From NCBI GenBank assembly GCA_002483365.1, contig DLHT01000019.1, positions 1 to 64,000 on the forward strand: a stretch of 64,000 nucleotides of DNA, written 5' to 3'. Below the pieces are notes generated by a model that had not been told where the DNA came from, ran no database searches, and worked only from the letters and a program-made list of their open reading frames with translations. Made by a program: the position numbers and the translations under genes. Below, in pieces: positions 53,864-63,624 of this stretch. The DNA is from Cellvibrio sp. UBA7661. GTDB lineage: Bacteria > Pseudomonadota > Gammaproteobacteria > Pseudomonadales > Cellvibrionaceae. Each line of letters starts with the position of its first letter. Position 1 is the stretch's first letter.

Positions 53864-55678
53864 TTAAGGGATGTCGCGGCGCAAACCGCGAATCACTTTA
53901 GCGAGTTGGTCTTCAAAGTTGTCGCCATTGCGCAATACGCGCAGCGTGCCCTTGGCGATTGATTCAATTAAATCGGGGCGGCTGTATTCCGCAAGTTTGC
54001 GCCCGACCTGATCGGCAAAAATATATTTACCGGTGGAGCTGATAATCACAGACAGTTTTGCACGCAGCGTTTCTGTAGTGTTGTCTTGCGCGCTGATTTC
54101 CAACCAGGCACCCACTTGTAATTCATTCACCGCGAGCGTTGCCTGTTGTTGGCGCTCAAGTTGCTCAGCTGCGTCGGCCGCGGCTTGTTCAATGCGCAAA
54201 CGTTCGGCTTCTGCAGCTTGCTCTGCCTCACGCCGTTTTTTTTCATCGGCCAAGGCTTTTGCTTCGGCGAGGGCTTTGCGCGCGGCATTGCGCCTTGCTT
54301 CCAATTGCGCCTGCAATTTTTCTTGTTCTGCGAGGCGCGCTTCTTCTGCTGCTTTTGCTGCGGCTTGTTGCTGCGCAATGATCGCGGCGACCACTTGCTC
54401 GGCTTTGCGTTTTTGCGCGAGCAGTTGTGTTTGCACACTGCGGTGGGCGCGTTCCAACAGCGGTGTTAGCAAGCGAACGAGGATGTCATTCAGGTCAATA
54501 TTTTCCAATGGCCGCGCGATTCCAGTTGATAAACACAGTGCAAAATCCTTGTTGTTTTTGGTCATGACTTTGCGCCCGGTGTGATCGACAAATAACAACA
54601 GATCGACCGCCGGATTTTTAAGTGCAAGTTTACAGCGGATGGGGTTTTCATCCTCCCCATCAAACACTATCCAGTCACCCTCGCGGATTTTTTCGGTTTG
54701 TTGCAACAAGCTGTTGGGGATGCGGGTGTTGACATCGCTTTGCCCGGCATTGCTTGTCAGTGCGATAAACCTTGTGCACTCCACCGGTTGTTTTTGGATG
54801 GCGGCCATCAGTAATTGGCTGGTTTGTTCTACCAGTTGGGTATAGGCGGCGGGGTTGCTGGTGGGGTATTGCAGGCTGCGCTCCAGCTCGGCCAGAAGCA
54901 GTGGAATTTGGTTGTAGATATATTGGTCATCAGCTTCTTCGCCTTCGCTGGTGAATACCTGCCCCAGGGCGGGCAAGATGCGCTGCCAGCTTTTCCACAG
55001 CGGCAGCTGCGGCAGTTCGGCAGCCTCGGTGTTGAATGCCCAATATTGCAGCTCACCTTTTAAATTGCCCGCCAGGCTGCTGTGCAACTCGGTAGGCAAG
55101 GGCTGTCCAGCCAAGGTGCGGTTAAACAGTTCCACCACTTTGGCTTCGGCTTGTAAGAGCTTGAGATTGGCCAGTTCGCTCTCGCATAAGCGGTTCTCCA
55201 GCATGGCGGCACGTTTGCCTTCCGCGGCGAGCCATTCCCCGAAATCGCCAAGGTCATGGTGCAATTGACCAGCGGATAAGAGTTGTTCTTTTTCGCTGCT
55301 GTTGGAATAGCGAATAGCGCTTTCGAATAATGTGCCCAGCTTGTCCTGAAGCTGCTGGTTGGGTTTTGAATCGCGCTGGCTCCAGCGGCTGGCAGGTGGA
55401 TAAATAACGGCGAGAAATTCCCGCAGCGGATGTTGCCGAGAGCAATAAAAATCATCATTACCGGCGATGTGTTTTTCCAGCGCGCCCTGAAACAGGGTGG
55501 CCTTTGCGTGCAGATGTTGGTCCCAATCATGAAGTGCCAGCGCAGCGGAAAACGCTACCGCCAGTTGCTGGCGGATTGTCTCTGGTGTGATCGATTCTGC
55601 TGCAGCAATGCTGGCAAAGGCTTCGCTGAGCTGGAGCGAATCGCCATTGAGGATGCTGTGTAGCGTAAATTCAGACAT
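53864..55678 (-). CDS. DUF1631-like protein with long Ala/Glu-rich coiled coil
   Basis: The product is 604 residues. The N-terminal two thirds is helical with no named domain. Two copies of a beta motif are seen (GDWIVFDGEDENPIRCKLALKN...LLFVDHTGRKVM, and near the end GAWLEISAQDNTTETLRAKLSVI...KYIFADQVGRKL). They resemble the PilZ-like C-terminal motif of DUF1631 proteins. Between them lies a coiled coil of about 100 residues rich in Ala, Glu, Gln and Lys (about 420-525). It ends 17 bp before the PilZ gene, so a c-di-GMP link is likely. Confidence 0.85.
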   Translation of the reverse strand: MSEFTLHSILNGDSLQLSEAFASIAAAESITPETIRQQLAVAFSAALALHDWDQHLHAKATLFQGALEKHIAGNDDFYCSRQHPLREFLAVIYPPASRWSQRDSKPNQQLQDKLGTLFESAIRYSNSSEKEQLLSAGQLHHDLGDFGEWLAAEGKRAAMLENRLCESELANLKLLQAEAKVVELFNRTLAGQPLPTELHSSLAGNLKGELQYWAFNTEAAELPQLPLWKSWQRILPALGQVFTSEGEEADDQYIYNQIPLLLAELERSLQYPTSNPAAYTQLVEQTSQLLMAAIQKQPVECTRFIALTSNAGQSDVNTRIPNSLLQQTEKIREGDWIVFDGEDENPIRCKLALKNPAVDLLLFVDHTGRKVMTKNNKDFALCLSTGIARPLENIDLNDILVRLLTPLLERAHRSVQTQLLAQKRKAEQVVAAIIAQQQAAAKAAEEARLAEQEKLQAQLEARRNAARKALAEAKALADEKKRREAEQAAEAERLRIEQAAADAAEQLERQQQATLAVNELQVGAWLEISAQDNTTETLRAKLSVIISSTGKYIFADQVGRKLAEYSRPDLIESIAKGTLRVLRNGDNFEDQLAKVIRGLRRDIP

Positions 55679-55834
55679 GCGGTTCCGTTACAGCGGGAAT
55701 TGCTGATCAAGTGCTTTTGCTCAATATAGCCAACTTGGCACAACGCTGCTGTTTTTTCGCGTCTGTCGTTGGGTGCTGGGTTTGCCCAAGTTGCGTATAA
55801 TCGCGCCTCATTTTTCGCTATTTGGTTGCCGTCC

Positions 55835-57334
55835 ATGAAAATTACCGCCGACTCCCCTTATCTTTACACCGCTGCTGAGACCTATGCGTTGGATGCCGCA
55901 GCTATCGCCGGTGGTATTCCCTCCATCCAGTTGATGAAGCGCGCCGGACGGGCAGCGTTCGATCTATTGCAGGAGCGGTTTCCGGCTCCGGAGTTGATCA
56001 ATATTTACTGCGGTGCAGGCAAGAACGGTGGCGATGGTTATGTGTTGGCGGCGCTGGCGGCCCAGCGTTTGTTGCCGGTGCAGGTGATCCAATTAGCTGC
56101 GCCCGAAAAGCTCACAGGTGAAGCGCACCAAGCCTACGAATTCGCCTTGCAGGAAGGCGTAAAAATGCAGCCTTTTACACACGCGACCGCGCCTTCGGCG
56201 GGCGTGATTGTGGATGCGCTGCTGGGCATTGGACTGCGCGGCGCACCTGCAGAGGAATATGCCGCAGCGATTAACCAGATCAACCAATCGGGGTTGCCTG
56301 TGTTGGCATTGGACATTCCCTCTGGTTTGAATGCCGATACCGGCGCTACCACAGGCGTTGCGGTGGCGGCCAGCTTGACCATCTCTTTTATCGCGCTCAA
56401 GCGCGGACTGCTCACCGGGCGCGGTGCTGCACTGACCGGTAAGTTAGTCCTTGCTAATCTTGAAGTGCCTGCATCTACTTATGACCATGCACGGCCAGAC
56501 GTTGAACGCTTGCATTTGCCGGCGTTGTTATCGCTACTTGCCCCGCGCGCAGCCGATGCTCACAAAGGTGATTTTGGCCATGTGATGGTGATTGGCGGCG
56601 ATACTGGTTACGGCGGCGCTGCGCTGATGGCAGCAGAAGCGGCCGCGCGTTCAGGTGCTGGCTTGGTCAGTGTGGCGACACGCCCTGAGCATATTCCGGC
56701 CATTCTTTCGCGCCGCCCTGAAGTGATGGCGTGCGGTGTGGTCTCCGGGCAGGAATTGGAACCTTTGTTGGCGCGCCCGACGGTATTGGTTGTCGGCCCC
56801 GGTTTGGGGCGTTCGCCCTGGTCCGAGCAAATGTTGCAGCAGGCCGTGAAGTCCGGTTTGCCCTTGGTGTTGGATGCAGATGCCTTGAACATTCTCGCCG
56901 AAGGGCGCGTAGTGCCTGCCGCTGGGTATCAGCAACATAGCCCCTGGTTGCTGACGCCTCACCCCGCCGAAGCTGCGCGTTTGCTCGGCATCACCACGGC
57001 GGAAGTCCAGGCCGACCGTTTTGGTGCAGTGCGTGCGCTGGCAAGCTGTTATAGCGCCAGTGTGATTTTAAAAGGTGCAGGCAGTCTGGTGGCATCGGTT
57101 GATGGTGCGATTGGCGTCGTGACCGATGGTAACCCGGGCATGGCGACCGGCGGCATGGGCGATGTGCTCTCGGGCATCCTCGGCGCTTTGGTTGCCCAAT
57201 CGCTGGCATTGCCGGAGGCGGCGCGTCTGGGAGCGGTTATCCATGCCTGTGCGGCTGATCTCGCGGCTGACGATGTAGGCCAGCGCAGCCTGCTTGCGAC
57301 CGATTTAATTCCCTACCTTGGGCAGTTGCTGTAA
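55835..57334 (+). CDS. nnr: Bifunctional NAD(P)H-hydrate epimerase/dehydratase
   Basis: The product is 499 residues from the ATG at 55835. The N-terminal epimerase half has YCGAGKNGGDGYVLAAL and ALDIPSGLNADTGA. The C-terminal ADP/ATP-dependent dehydratase half has GDFGHVMVIGGDTGYGGAALMAAEAAARSGAG and the kinase-like GNPGMATGGMGDVLSG. The pair repairs damaged NAD(P)H. The tsaE gene follows after 13 bp, the usual order. Confidence 0.96.
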   Translation: MKITADSPYLYTAAETYALDAAAIAGGIPSIQLMKRAGRAAFDLLQERFPAPELINIYCGAGKNGGDGYVLAALAAQRLLPVQVIQLAAPEKLTGEAHQAYEFALQEGVKMQPFTHATAPSAGVIVDALLGIGLRGAPAEEYAAAINQINQSGLPVLALDIPSGLNADTGATTGVAVAASLTISFIALKRGLLTGRGAALTGKLVLANLEVPASTYDHARPDVERLHLPALLSLLAPRAADAHKGDFGHVMVIGGDTGYGGAALMAAEAAARSGAGLVSVATRPEHIPAILSRRPEVMACGVVSGQELEPLLARPTVLVVGPGLGRSPWSEQMLQQAVKSGLPLVLDADALNILAEGRVVPAAGYQQHSPWLLTPHPAEAARLLGITTAEVQADRFGAVRALASCYSASVILKGAGSLVASVDGAIGVVTDGNPGMATGGMGDVLSGILGALVAQSLALPEAARLGAVIHACAADLAADDVGQRSLLATDLIPYLGQLL

Positions 57335-57347
57335 GAGGCGATTTGCG

Positions 57348-57812
57348 ATGCACCACTACCAATGCCAATTAAACAGCGAAGATGAGATGGTTGTGTTTGG
57401 CCGCCGTTTGGGTGAGTTATTGGCGCTGCACCCGCAATCGGTCACAGTGCATTTATTGGGCGAATTAGGTGCGGGGAAAACCACGCTCACGCGTGGGATC
57501 TTGCGCGCCTTTGGTCATCAAGGGGCCGTGAAAAGCCCTACTTACACACTGGTTGAGGGTTATGAACTTAATCCAGGCCAGAGCGCAGTGCGCCGTATTT
57601 ATCACTTTGATCTTTATCGCCTTGGCGATCCAGAAGAGCTCGAATACATGGGCATTCGCGATTACTTTGCCGACGACAACATCTGCCTGATTGAGTGGCC
57701 TGCGCGCGGCGAAGGCGTGTTGCCCGAGCCGGATATTGTGGTGCGTATCCAGGCCGAGGGTGAAGGCCGTCGGCTCCAACTTGAGTCCCGCTCACTGGCA
57801 TTGGATTTCTAG
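57348..57812 (+). CDS. tsaE: tRNA threonylcarbamoyladenosine synthesis ATPase
   Basis: The product is 154 residues from the ATG at 57348, with AAGAGG about 9 bp upstream. HLLGELGAGKTTLTRGILRAFG is the Walker A loop, SPTYTLVEGY and HFDLYRLGDPEELEYMGIRDYF are conserved TsaE motifs, and CLIEWPARGEG ends the core. TsaE works with TsaB and TsaD to modify A37 in tRNAs reading ANN codons. Confidence 0.96.
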   Translation: MHHYQCQLNSEDEMVVFGRRLGELLALHPQSVTVHLLGELGAGKTTLTRGILRAFGHQGAVKSPTYTLVEGYELNPGQSAVRRIYHFDLYRLGDPEELEYMGIRDYFADDNICLIEWPARGEGVLPEPDIVVRIQAEGEGRRLQLESRSLALDF

Positions 57813-57888
57813 TCAATCATCTCCTTGTTTTTACTTCCTGACATAGTGTTCAGCCATTGGTAGAAATGGATTTCATACCCTAGTCTTA

Positions 57889-60273
57889 GTGGATATTCGA
57901 GAGTACTTAAATGTCCTCGGCGGATATTGCGGATTAATCGTGAGTATTAAAAGGATGCGCCCTGATTCACTCCTTCGTTGCATGATTTTATATGTCGCTT
58001 TCATCATCGCAGTCATTGCGCGCGCGACCATTTTGAGTGCAGGCAAACGGATTTTGTTATTGCTGGTTGCCAGCGTGTTTGCTTCCCCACTAGCGGCGCA
58101 GATTCCACAAGCTCCGGATTCTCTCTATGAGCCGCCATCGCAAGTCCTGTTTGGTGGCGATCTCACTTACCCTCCACTGGAATGGCTCGAAGACGGTGAG
58201 GCCAAAGGATTCAATGTTGAGCTCGCACGCGCCGTCGCCCACAAAGGCGGAAGCCGCGCGGAACATGTTCTGGATGCCTGGCCTGACACCATGCGCGCGC
58301 TGGAAGAAGGGCGTATTGATGCGGTGCCCATGTACTATTCACCTGAGCGCGCAAAAAAATTTATTTTTACCCACGCTTATTATTATCTAACACATTCTAT
58401 TTACGCTGTGCCCGGTACCCGGCGCGTTTCCTCTATTGATGAACTTATCGGCAAACGCGTCGCGGTAGAAGAAGAATCCTTTGCCCATCAACAGCTGCGC
58501 GCCGCCGCGCTCGCACCGCAATTGGTATTGACATCCAATACGCTGACCGCGATTGAAACGGTGTTAAACGGAAATGCGGAATATGCAGTGCTTACGAGCT
58601 TGGCGGCCGATAATTTATTGCGCCAGCACGATTGGAAGCTGGAGCGTATGGGGGCGCCTTTTTGGTCGCGCGGTTATGCATTTGCGATTAATAAAAACCG
58701 GCCTGAATTAGCTGAATGGTTACAGAATTCGCTGGGTACCGTCATTGCCGATGGCACTTACCAGGCACTCTACCAAGAGTGGCAAAACGAATTGGAGCCA
58801 GTGCAAACATCGCGCAAATGGCTGAACTTTTTTTTCACGGGGTTTGTTATTTTATTGGTTGTGGTGGTGTTGGGTGGTGTTTGGTATTGGAGCTTAAAAC
58901 GCACAGTGGAATTGCGCACGCAAGAGTTGCGCAATGCGCTGCATGAGCGGGATGCCATCGAGGAGGAATTGCGCCGTGTTGCGAATATTGACTCATTAAC
59001 CGGCCTTGCAAAACTGCCGTATTTTATCGATCAGTTAGATGATTATTTTCACGCACACCAACTGCCAGTAAAACAGGAAAAAGAACTGCTGGTGATCAAA
59101 CTTATCGATTTGGATGTGATTGTACGTACGCTTGGCTTTTCGCGTGCCGAAATGATTGTCAGTGTGTTTGCGGCGCACCTGTTAAAAATGGACGATGTGT
59201 TGGCATCGTATTTAGGGCGCGGTGTATTTGCGCTCTTTCTCAACAAAGAAAGAGGCAGTAACTCCAATGCGCTGGTGTTATTTGACCAGCTTTATGCAGA
59301 CCTTGCCGATTCCGATCCTGGCTTCACCTCGCAATTTGTTGGTGGCTCAGCGTATTGGCCTGAACATGGTCGCTCGGCGAGTAAATTAATGCGTCATGCC
59401 GAAACGGCGCTGGCGATGAGCGAGGCGCGCCGTCGCCGTTGGTTGGCCTATGAGCCCTCAATGGAACCCAGCCGTGTTGATCTGGATATTATTTCTATTT
59501 TTATTGATGGCAATGTGCAGGGGCTTTTTCCGGTGTTCCAACCGCAGCTGGATTTGCGCACGGGCAAAATTTTATCGGCCGAAATTTTGGTGCGTTGGCA
59601 ACATCCGCGTTTGGGATTGGTGCCGCCTAATGTGTTTATTCCTTTGTTGGAAAACTCCGGACTTATCGAGCAAGTCACTGAACAAATGATTGATGATGCT
59701 GTGCGTGTTGCCGTGCTGTTGCGCAAACGCGGCTTGCCTTGTTGCATCAGTGTAAATATTGCTGCATACGATTTAATTGAAACCAATCTTGCCGAGATCA
59801 TTAATCAGGCGCTGATACGTTACCAAGGCGTGCCCGGCGATATTAAATTGGAGTTGACCGAAACCTCGGTTGCCTCTGATCCGCAGCGTGTAAAAAATGT
59901 GCTTATGCAATTAAGCGAGCTGGGAATTTATGCTGCGGTTGATGATTTTGGCACCGGTTATTCATCGCTGTCGTATTTAAGTTTGTTCCCCATCCGCGAA
60001 TTAAAAATCGATCGCTCATTTGTCGGCGACATGCTCGGCAACCCGTGCAACCACAGCATTGTCCGCTCCACCATTTTGATGGCGCGCGAGCTGGGTTTGG
60101 TGACGGTTGCCGAAGGTGTGGAAGACGATCAAACACTCAACTTATTGAAAAAAGACGGCTGCGATGTCGCACAGGGTTATGTGATTGCACGGCCGCTGCC
60201 CGAAGCAGAATTTATCGAATTTATGCGCGCCCATGCGGCCGAGATATTTGATATCAGCAAGTTTATGAAATAA
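57889..60273 (+). CDS. Periplasmic-sensor, degenerate GGDEF and EAL protein
   Basis: The product is up to 794 residues; the GTG start used here is uncertain and the real start may lie up to 150 bp downstream, before the hydrophobic ILLLLVASVFASPLAAQ. A solute-binding-type domain (about 85-300, GGDLTYPPLEWLEDGEAKGFNVELA) is periplasmic, followed by a membrane helix and a short coiled coil. The GGDEF site reads LGRGVF, so no cyclase activity is expected. The EAL domain reads SAEILVRWQHP, with DDFGTGYSSLSYL, ELKIDRSFV and VAEGVE intact, so it probably degrades c-di-GMP in response to a small ligand. Confidence 0.93.
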   Translation: MDIREYLNVLGGYCGLIVSIKRMRPDSLLRCMILYVAFIIAVIARATILSAGKRILLLLVASVFASPLAAQIPQAPDSLYEPPSQVLFGGDLTYPPLEWLEDGEAKGFNVELARAVAHKGGSRAEHVLDAWPDTMRALEEGRIDAVPMYYSPERAKKFIFTHAYYYLTHSIYAVPGTRRVSSIDELIGKRVAVEEESFAHQQLRAAALAPQLVLTSNTLTAIETVLNGNAEYAVLTSLAADNLLRQHDWKLERMGAPFWSRGYAFAINKNRPELAEWLQNSLGTVIADGTYQALYQEWQNELEPVQTSRKWLNFFFTGFVILLVVVVLGGVWYWSLKRTVELRTQELRNALHERDAIEEELRRVANIDSLTGLAKLPYFIDQLDDYFHAHQLPVKQEKELLVIKLIDLDVIVRTLGFSRAEMIVSVFAAHLLKMDDVLASYLGRGVFALFLNKERGSNSNALVLFDQLYADLADSDPGFTSQFVGGSAYWPEHGRSASKLMRHAETALAMSEARRRRWLAYEPSMEPSRVDLDIISIFIDGNVQGLFPVFQPQLDLRTGKILSAEILVRWQHPRLGLVPPNVFIPLLENSGLIEQVTEQMIDDAVRVAVLLRKRGLPCCISVNIAAYDLIETNLAEIINQALIRYQGVPGDIKLELTETSVASDPQRVKNVLMQLSELGIYAAVDDFGTGYSSLSYLSLFPIRELKIDRSFVGDMLGNPCNHSIVRSTILMARELGLVTVAEGVEDDQTLNLLKKDGCDVAQGYVIARPLPEAEFIEFMRAHAAEIFDISKFMK

Positions 60274-60298
60274 CAGGTGTGATGCGTCCCCAGCGCTA

Positions 60299-61672
60299 TT
60301 AAAACGTCCAACCTATTTGCAAACCGCCACCGCGATAATCGCCACCGCTGGCATAGGCTGCATCAATCACAAAACGTTTCCAGCGATAACCAATCCCACT
60401 GCTAATTAAATTATCGCGCAGGCCGGTTTGGTCGTTGCGATAACCCACGCGCAGCGCGAGGCTATCAAACAAGCGGTATTCGGCACCGAGTGCTAGTTCC
60501 TGTATGCCTGCTTCTTCCGCCATTGGGGTGGATTCGCTTAAATCGTAATCCAGTCCAAGGGTAAAATTTTCGCTCACATAACCCAGCCCTATACGCGCAC
60601 GCGAACTTAATGTGATGTCGCGCTCGGGCGTTTCGCCGGTGATAGGGTCGGGTTGCTGTTTGGTGCTGAAGGTTTTTTTGAACGCGTCTTTCACTGTCAG
60701 GCTGATGCGGTAGTGTTCGGCGAGTGTGGTGGCAATGCCGAAGTCAGCATTAAATGCCAGATGAGTTTCCTGGGTATCTTTAAACTCATCTTCGGCTTCA
60801 TCCACTGAGCCCAGGTTATCGTTGAAGTCTGCGGTATCGCGAAAGGCATCAACGCGCATCAATTTCGGGGTAACTCCAATAGCGACCGCTTGCCCGAACC
60901 ATTCAAATTGTTTGGCCATCGCCATGCCCCATTCGCTGATCACCAGTGCGTTGACATCGGCATTAGAGGTAAGCGTCTCGGTGGGGTCGATCAGTTGGCC
61001 ATTGGTATCGATCAATTGCGGATAATCCGCCGCTACGCTGCCTGGGTCTTCGCCTGCGGCAACCCTGCCCATGGATTCAATATAATCCTCCAGCAGGGCG
61101 CGATCCTCATCGCTTACATTGGCAACACCACCGGCAATCACGCGCGAGCCAACATAAAAGCTGCCGCCTTCGCCATTACTTGGCTCGCTGATGTTGATAC
61201 CAACAAAACTATCGACTGATAAATCATCATCTGAAATGTCATCGAGCAGGTCGCGCAGGTCGGTTGCGACATCGCGTACCAGCCCGGCGGATGTTTGTAA
61301 GGGCGCACTGTTAAATTGATTGACGGCATTACTGAGCTGGATGTCCAGTTCATCTTCAACTGCATCTACAGCATCCTGCGCGCCGTCTGAAACCTGCACA
61401 ATAAGGCTGGGTAGATAAACCCTGCCATCGCGGCCTTCCTCCTCTTCACGGTTATGAAATGCCAGCAGCGCCGGATTGTAAAACGCAGCTTGGGCATGGG
61501 TGCCTATGGCGGTCGCTGCGCCCCCCATCGCGAGTGCCCGTGAATCATAAACGCCGTAACTGATTGCGCTGACTGGGGCGGCTATCAACAGTCCGCCCAG
61601 CGCGAAGCAGGTGGCGACAACTGGATGGCGTGGGTGAGAAAGCTGGGCGGCTAACGCTGTGATAGGTGACAT
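60299..61672 (-). CDS. TraF-like (conjugal transfer protein family) outer-membrane protein
   Basis: The product is 457 residues from the ATG at 61672, just before a signal peptide (ALGGLLIAAPVSA). After it comes DSRALAMGGAATAIG and HAQAAFYNPALLA, then a beta-barrel-like body ending in an aromatic residue (GGGLQIGWTF), as outer-membrane proteins do. This matches the chromosomal TraF_2 family, which occurs away from conjugation genes; no transfer genes are nearby. The function is unknown. Confidence 0.82.
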   Translation of the reverse strand: MSPITALAAQLSHPRHPVVATCFALGGLLIAAPVSAISYGVYDSRALAMGGAATAIGTHAQAAFYNPALLAFHNREEEEGRDGRVYLPSLIVQVSDGAQDAVDAVEDELDIQLSNAVNQFNSAPLQTSAGLVRDVATDLRDLLDDISDDDLSVDSFVGINISEPSNGEGGSFYVGSRVIAGGVANVSDEDRALLEDYIESMGRVAAGEDPGSVAADYPQLIDTNGQLIDPTETLTSNADVNALVISEWGMAMAKQFEWFGQAVAIGVTPKLMRVDAFRDTADFNDNLGSVDEAEDEFKDTQETHLAFNADFGIATTLAEHYRISLTVKDAFKKTFSTKQQPDPITGETPERDITLSSRARIGLGYVSENFTLGLDYDLSESTPMAEEAGIQELALGAEYRLFDSLALRVGYRNDQTGLRDNLISSGIGYRWKRFVIDAAYASGGDYRGGGLQIGWTF

Positions 61673-61944
61673 GATAAGTACCAGATGAAAATACTGGCCG
61701 CCATAATGCAGAGACTCTATGGCGATTAGCCGTACATGGTTCACAGAAACGGGGTAAAACGCACAGTAATCCCCCATGCCTGATGAACTTGGCATGGCAA
61801 TTTTGCTAGGGCGACATTGGCGTTTTGCGGTAAAGTGCGAACTTGTGCCGGTTTCTGGTGTTCTTAGTGCGGAACCCGCGGTCTGCCTTTAACGATTTCC
61901 CTATAACTACAATCAGTTTGGTTTTGATGTTGCTGAGATTGCCT

Positions 61945-63600
61945 ATGTCTTTTTTTCGCTGGCTGAGCACGGCTTTTTGTCTTGGGCTTTTGATTTTCGC
62001 CCAGATTGCCCAGTCCTCCACGGTGAATGGGGTGCGTGTTTGGCGCGCGCCTGACCACACCCGAATTGTGTTGGATCTGGATGCACCGGTGAAACACAGC
62101 CTTACACTGGCTGCCAATCCGGATCGTATTATTCTGGATGTGTCCAACACGCGTCTGCAAGGCGATGTGTCGCGCCTGCCGCTTGCCGATACGCCGGTCA
62201 AAATCATTCGTAGCTCTGTGCAAAATAAAACCGATCTGCGCTTGGTGCTGGATTTAAAAAACAAAGTCGCTCCCAATAGTTTTTTGCTGAAAGCTCATGG
62301 GGGAATGCACGACCGTTTGGTTATTGATCTCTACGATGATGTTCCGGCAGTCACTGCGGCGGCAACACCTCCTGCAGCAACGCCATCCAACAAACCGACA
62401 CCCAGCACACCAACCATGCCTGTCGCGGATAAGCCGGTAAATAAACCTGCAGCCCAACCTCAGCCGGTGGTAAAAGCCGATGTGGCGGGCAAACGTTTTA
62501 TTGTGATTGCGGTAGATGCTGGCCACGGCGGTGAAGACCCGGGTGCAATGGGGCCAAACCGTTTGCGCGAAAAAGAAGTCACACTCGCGATTGCCAAAGA
62601 ATTAATTGCGGCGATCAATGCGCAACCCGGCTTTACCGGCAAGCTGACGCGCACGGGCGATTATTTTATCCCGCTTAAAAAACGCCGCGATCTCGCACGC
62701 AATATGAAAGCGGATTTGTTCGTTTCCATCCACGCCGATGCGTTTACCAAAGCCAGCGCGCGCGGTGCATCGGTATTTGCGCTTTCACAAAACGGTGCGA
62801 CTTCTGAAACGGCACGCTTTCTCGCGCAGCGCGAAAACGAATCGGATTTGATTGGCGGTGTGGGCAATATCAGTCTGGATGATAAAGATCAGGTGCTGGC
62901 CGGTGTGTTGGTAGATTTGTCCATGACGGCGACTTTGAATTCGAGTTTGCAAGTAGGTCATCAGGTGTTGAATTCAATGGGCGGTATTGCGCATTTGCAC
63001 AAACGTCATGTCGAGCAGGCAGGATTTATGGTGCTCAAATCGCCGGATGTGCCATCGATTTTGGTTGAGACCGGTTTTATTTCCAATCCGCAAGAGGCGC
63101 GCAAGTTAGCGACGCCTGCTTATCGCAAACAGATGGCGCAGTCGGTTTTTAAAGGCATCAAACAATATTTTTACCAGCATCCACCTGCCGGGACTTATGT
63201 TGCTGCCCAGTTGGAATCGGGCAATTTGAAAGATTTTGAACGGCAGCATTTGGTTGTTGCAGGCGATAGTTTGTCGGCGATTGCAGCGCGTTACGGTGTG
63301 AGCATGAGGCAACTGCAAGAACACAATAACCTGCGCGATACCAATGTCCGTGTCGGCCAGACAATCAAAATTCCCGGCGGCTCAGCGCCAGTTGCAAATA
63401 CAGTAGCCAGCCAGCCTGTCGTGCGCGCAACTTATACGCCTCCGGCAGCATTGCCCAAACAACATCGCGTCGTAGCGGGCGATACTTTATCGCGCATCGC
63501 ATCGCGTTATGGTGTGAGTGTGAGAGCATTGCAACGCCACAACAATATGAAAAGTTCGACGGTCAGGATTGGCCAGACCCTGAAAATTCCTACTTCTTGA
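61945..63600 (+). CDS. amiB: N-acetylmuramoyl-L-alanine amidase with AMIN and two LysM domains
   Basis: The product is 551 residues from an ATG at 61945 that opens a signal peptide; an ATG at 61927 is also possible. The AMIN domain (about 25-130, GVRVWRAPDHTRIVLDL) targets the septum. A proline-rich linker leads to the Amidase_3 domain (VIAVDAGHGGEDPGAMGP with zinc His, then REKEVTLAIAKEL, FVSIHADAFT, ILVETGFISNPQEAR with the catalytic Glu). Two LysM repeats (HLVVAGDSLSAIAARYGVS and HRVVAGDTLSRIASRYGVS) follow. It cleaves peptidoglycan during cell separation. Confidence 0.96.
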   Translation: MSFFRWLSTAFCLGLLIFAQIAQSSTVNGVRVWRAPDHTRIVLDLDAPVKHSLTLAANPDRIILDVSNTRLQGDVSRLPLADTPVKIIRSSVQNKTDLRLVLDLKNKVAPNSFLLKAHGGMHDRLVIDLYDDVPAVTAAATPPAATPSNKPTPSTPTMPVADKPVNKPAAQPQPVVKADVAGKRFIVIAVDAGHGGEDPGAMGPNRLREKEVTLAIAKELIAAINAQPGFTGKLTRTGDYFIPLKKRRDLARNMKADLFVSIHADAFTKASARGASVFALSQNGATSETARFLAQRENESDLIGGVGNISLDDKDQVLAGVLVDLSMTATLNSSLQVGHQVLNSMGGIAHLHKRHVEQAGFMVLKSPDVPSILVETGFISNPQEARKLATPAYRKQMAQSVFKGIKQYFYQHPPAGTYVAAQLESGNLKDFERQHLVVAGDSLSAIAARYGVSMRQLQEHNNLRDTNVRVGQTIKIPGGSAPVANTVASQPVVRATYTPPAALPKQHRVVAGDTLSRIASRYGVSVRALQRHNNMKSSTVRIGQTLKIPTS

Positions 63601-63624
63601 TTGATCCTGCTGCGGTTCCGTCCC

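Noticed and set aside
54033..54584. Plus-strand frame of 183 codons rich in Ala, Ser and Cys
   Set aside because: It is the antisense of the Ala/Glu/Lys coiled coil of the DUF1631-like gene; composition explains the open frame.
60299..61672. Conjugation system suggested by the TraF-like name
   Set aside because: No relaxase, coupling protein or pilus genes are present; this family is commonly chromosomal and unrelated to plasmid transfer.
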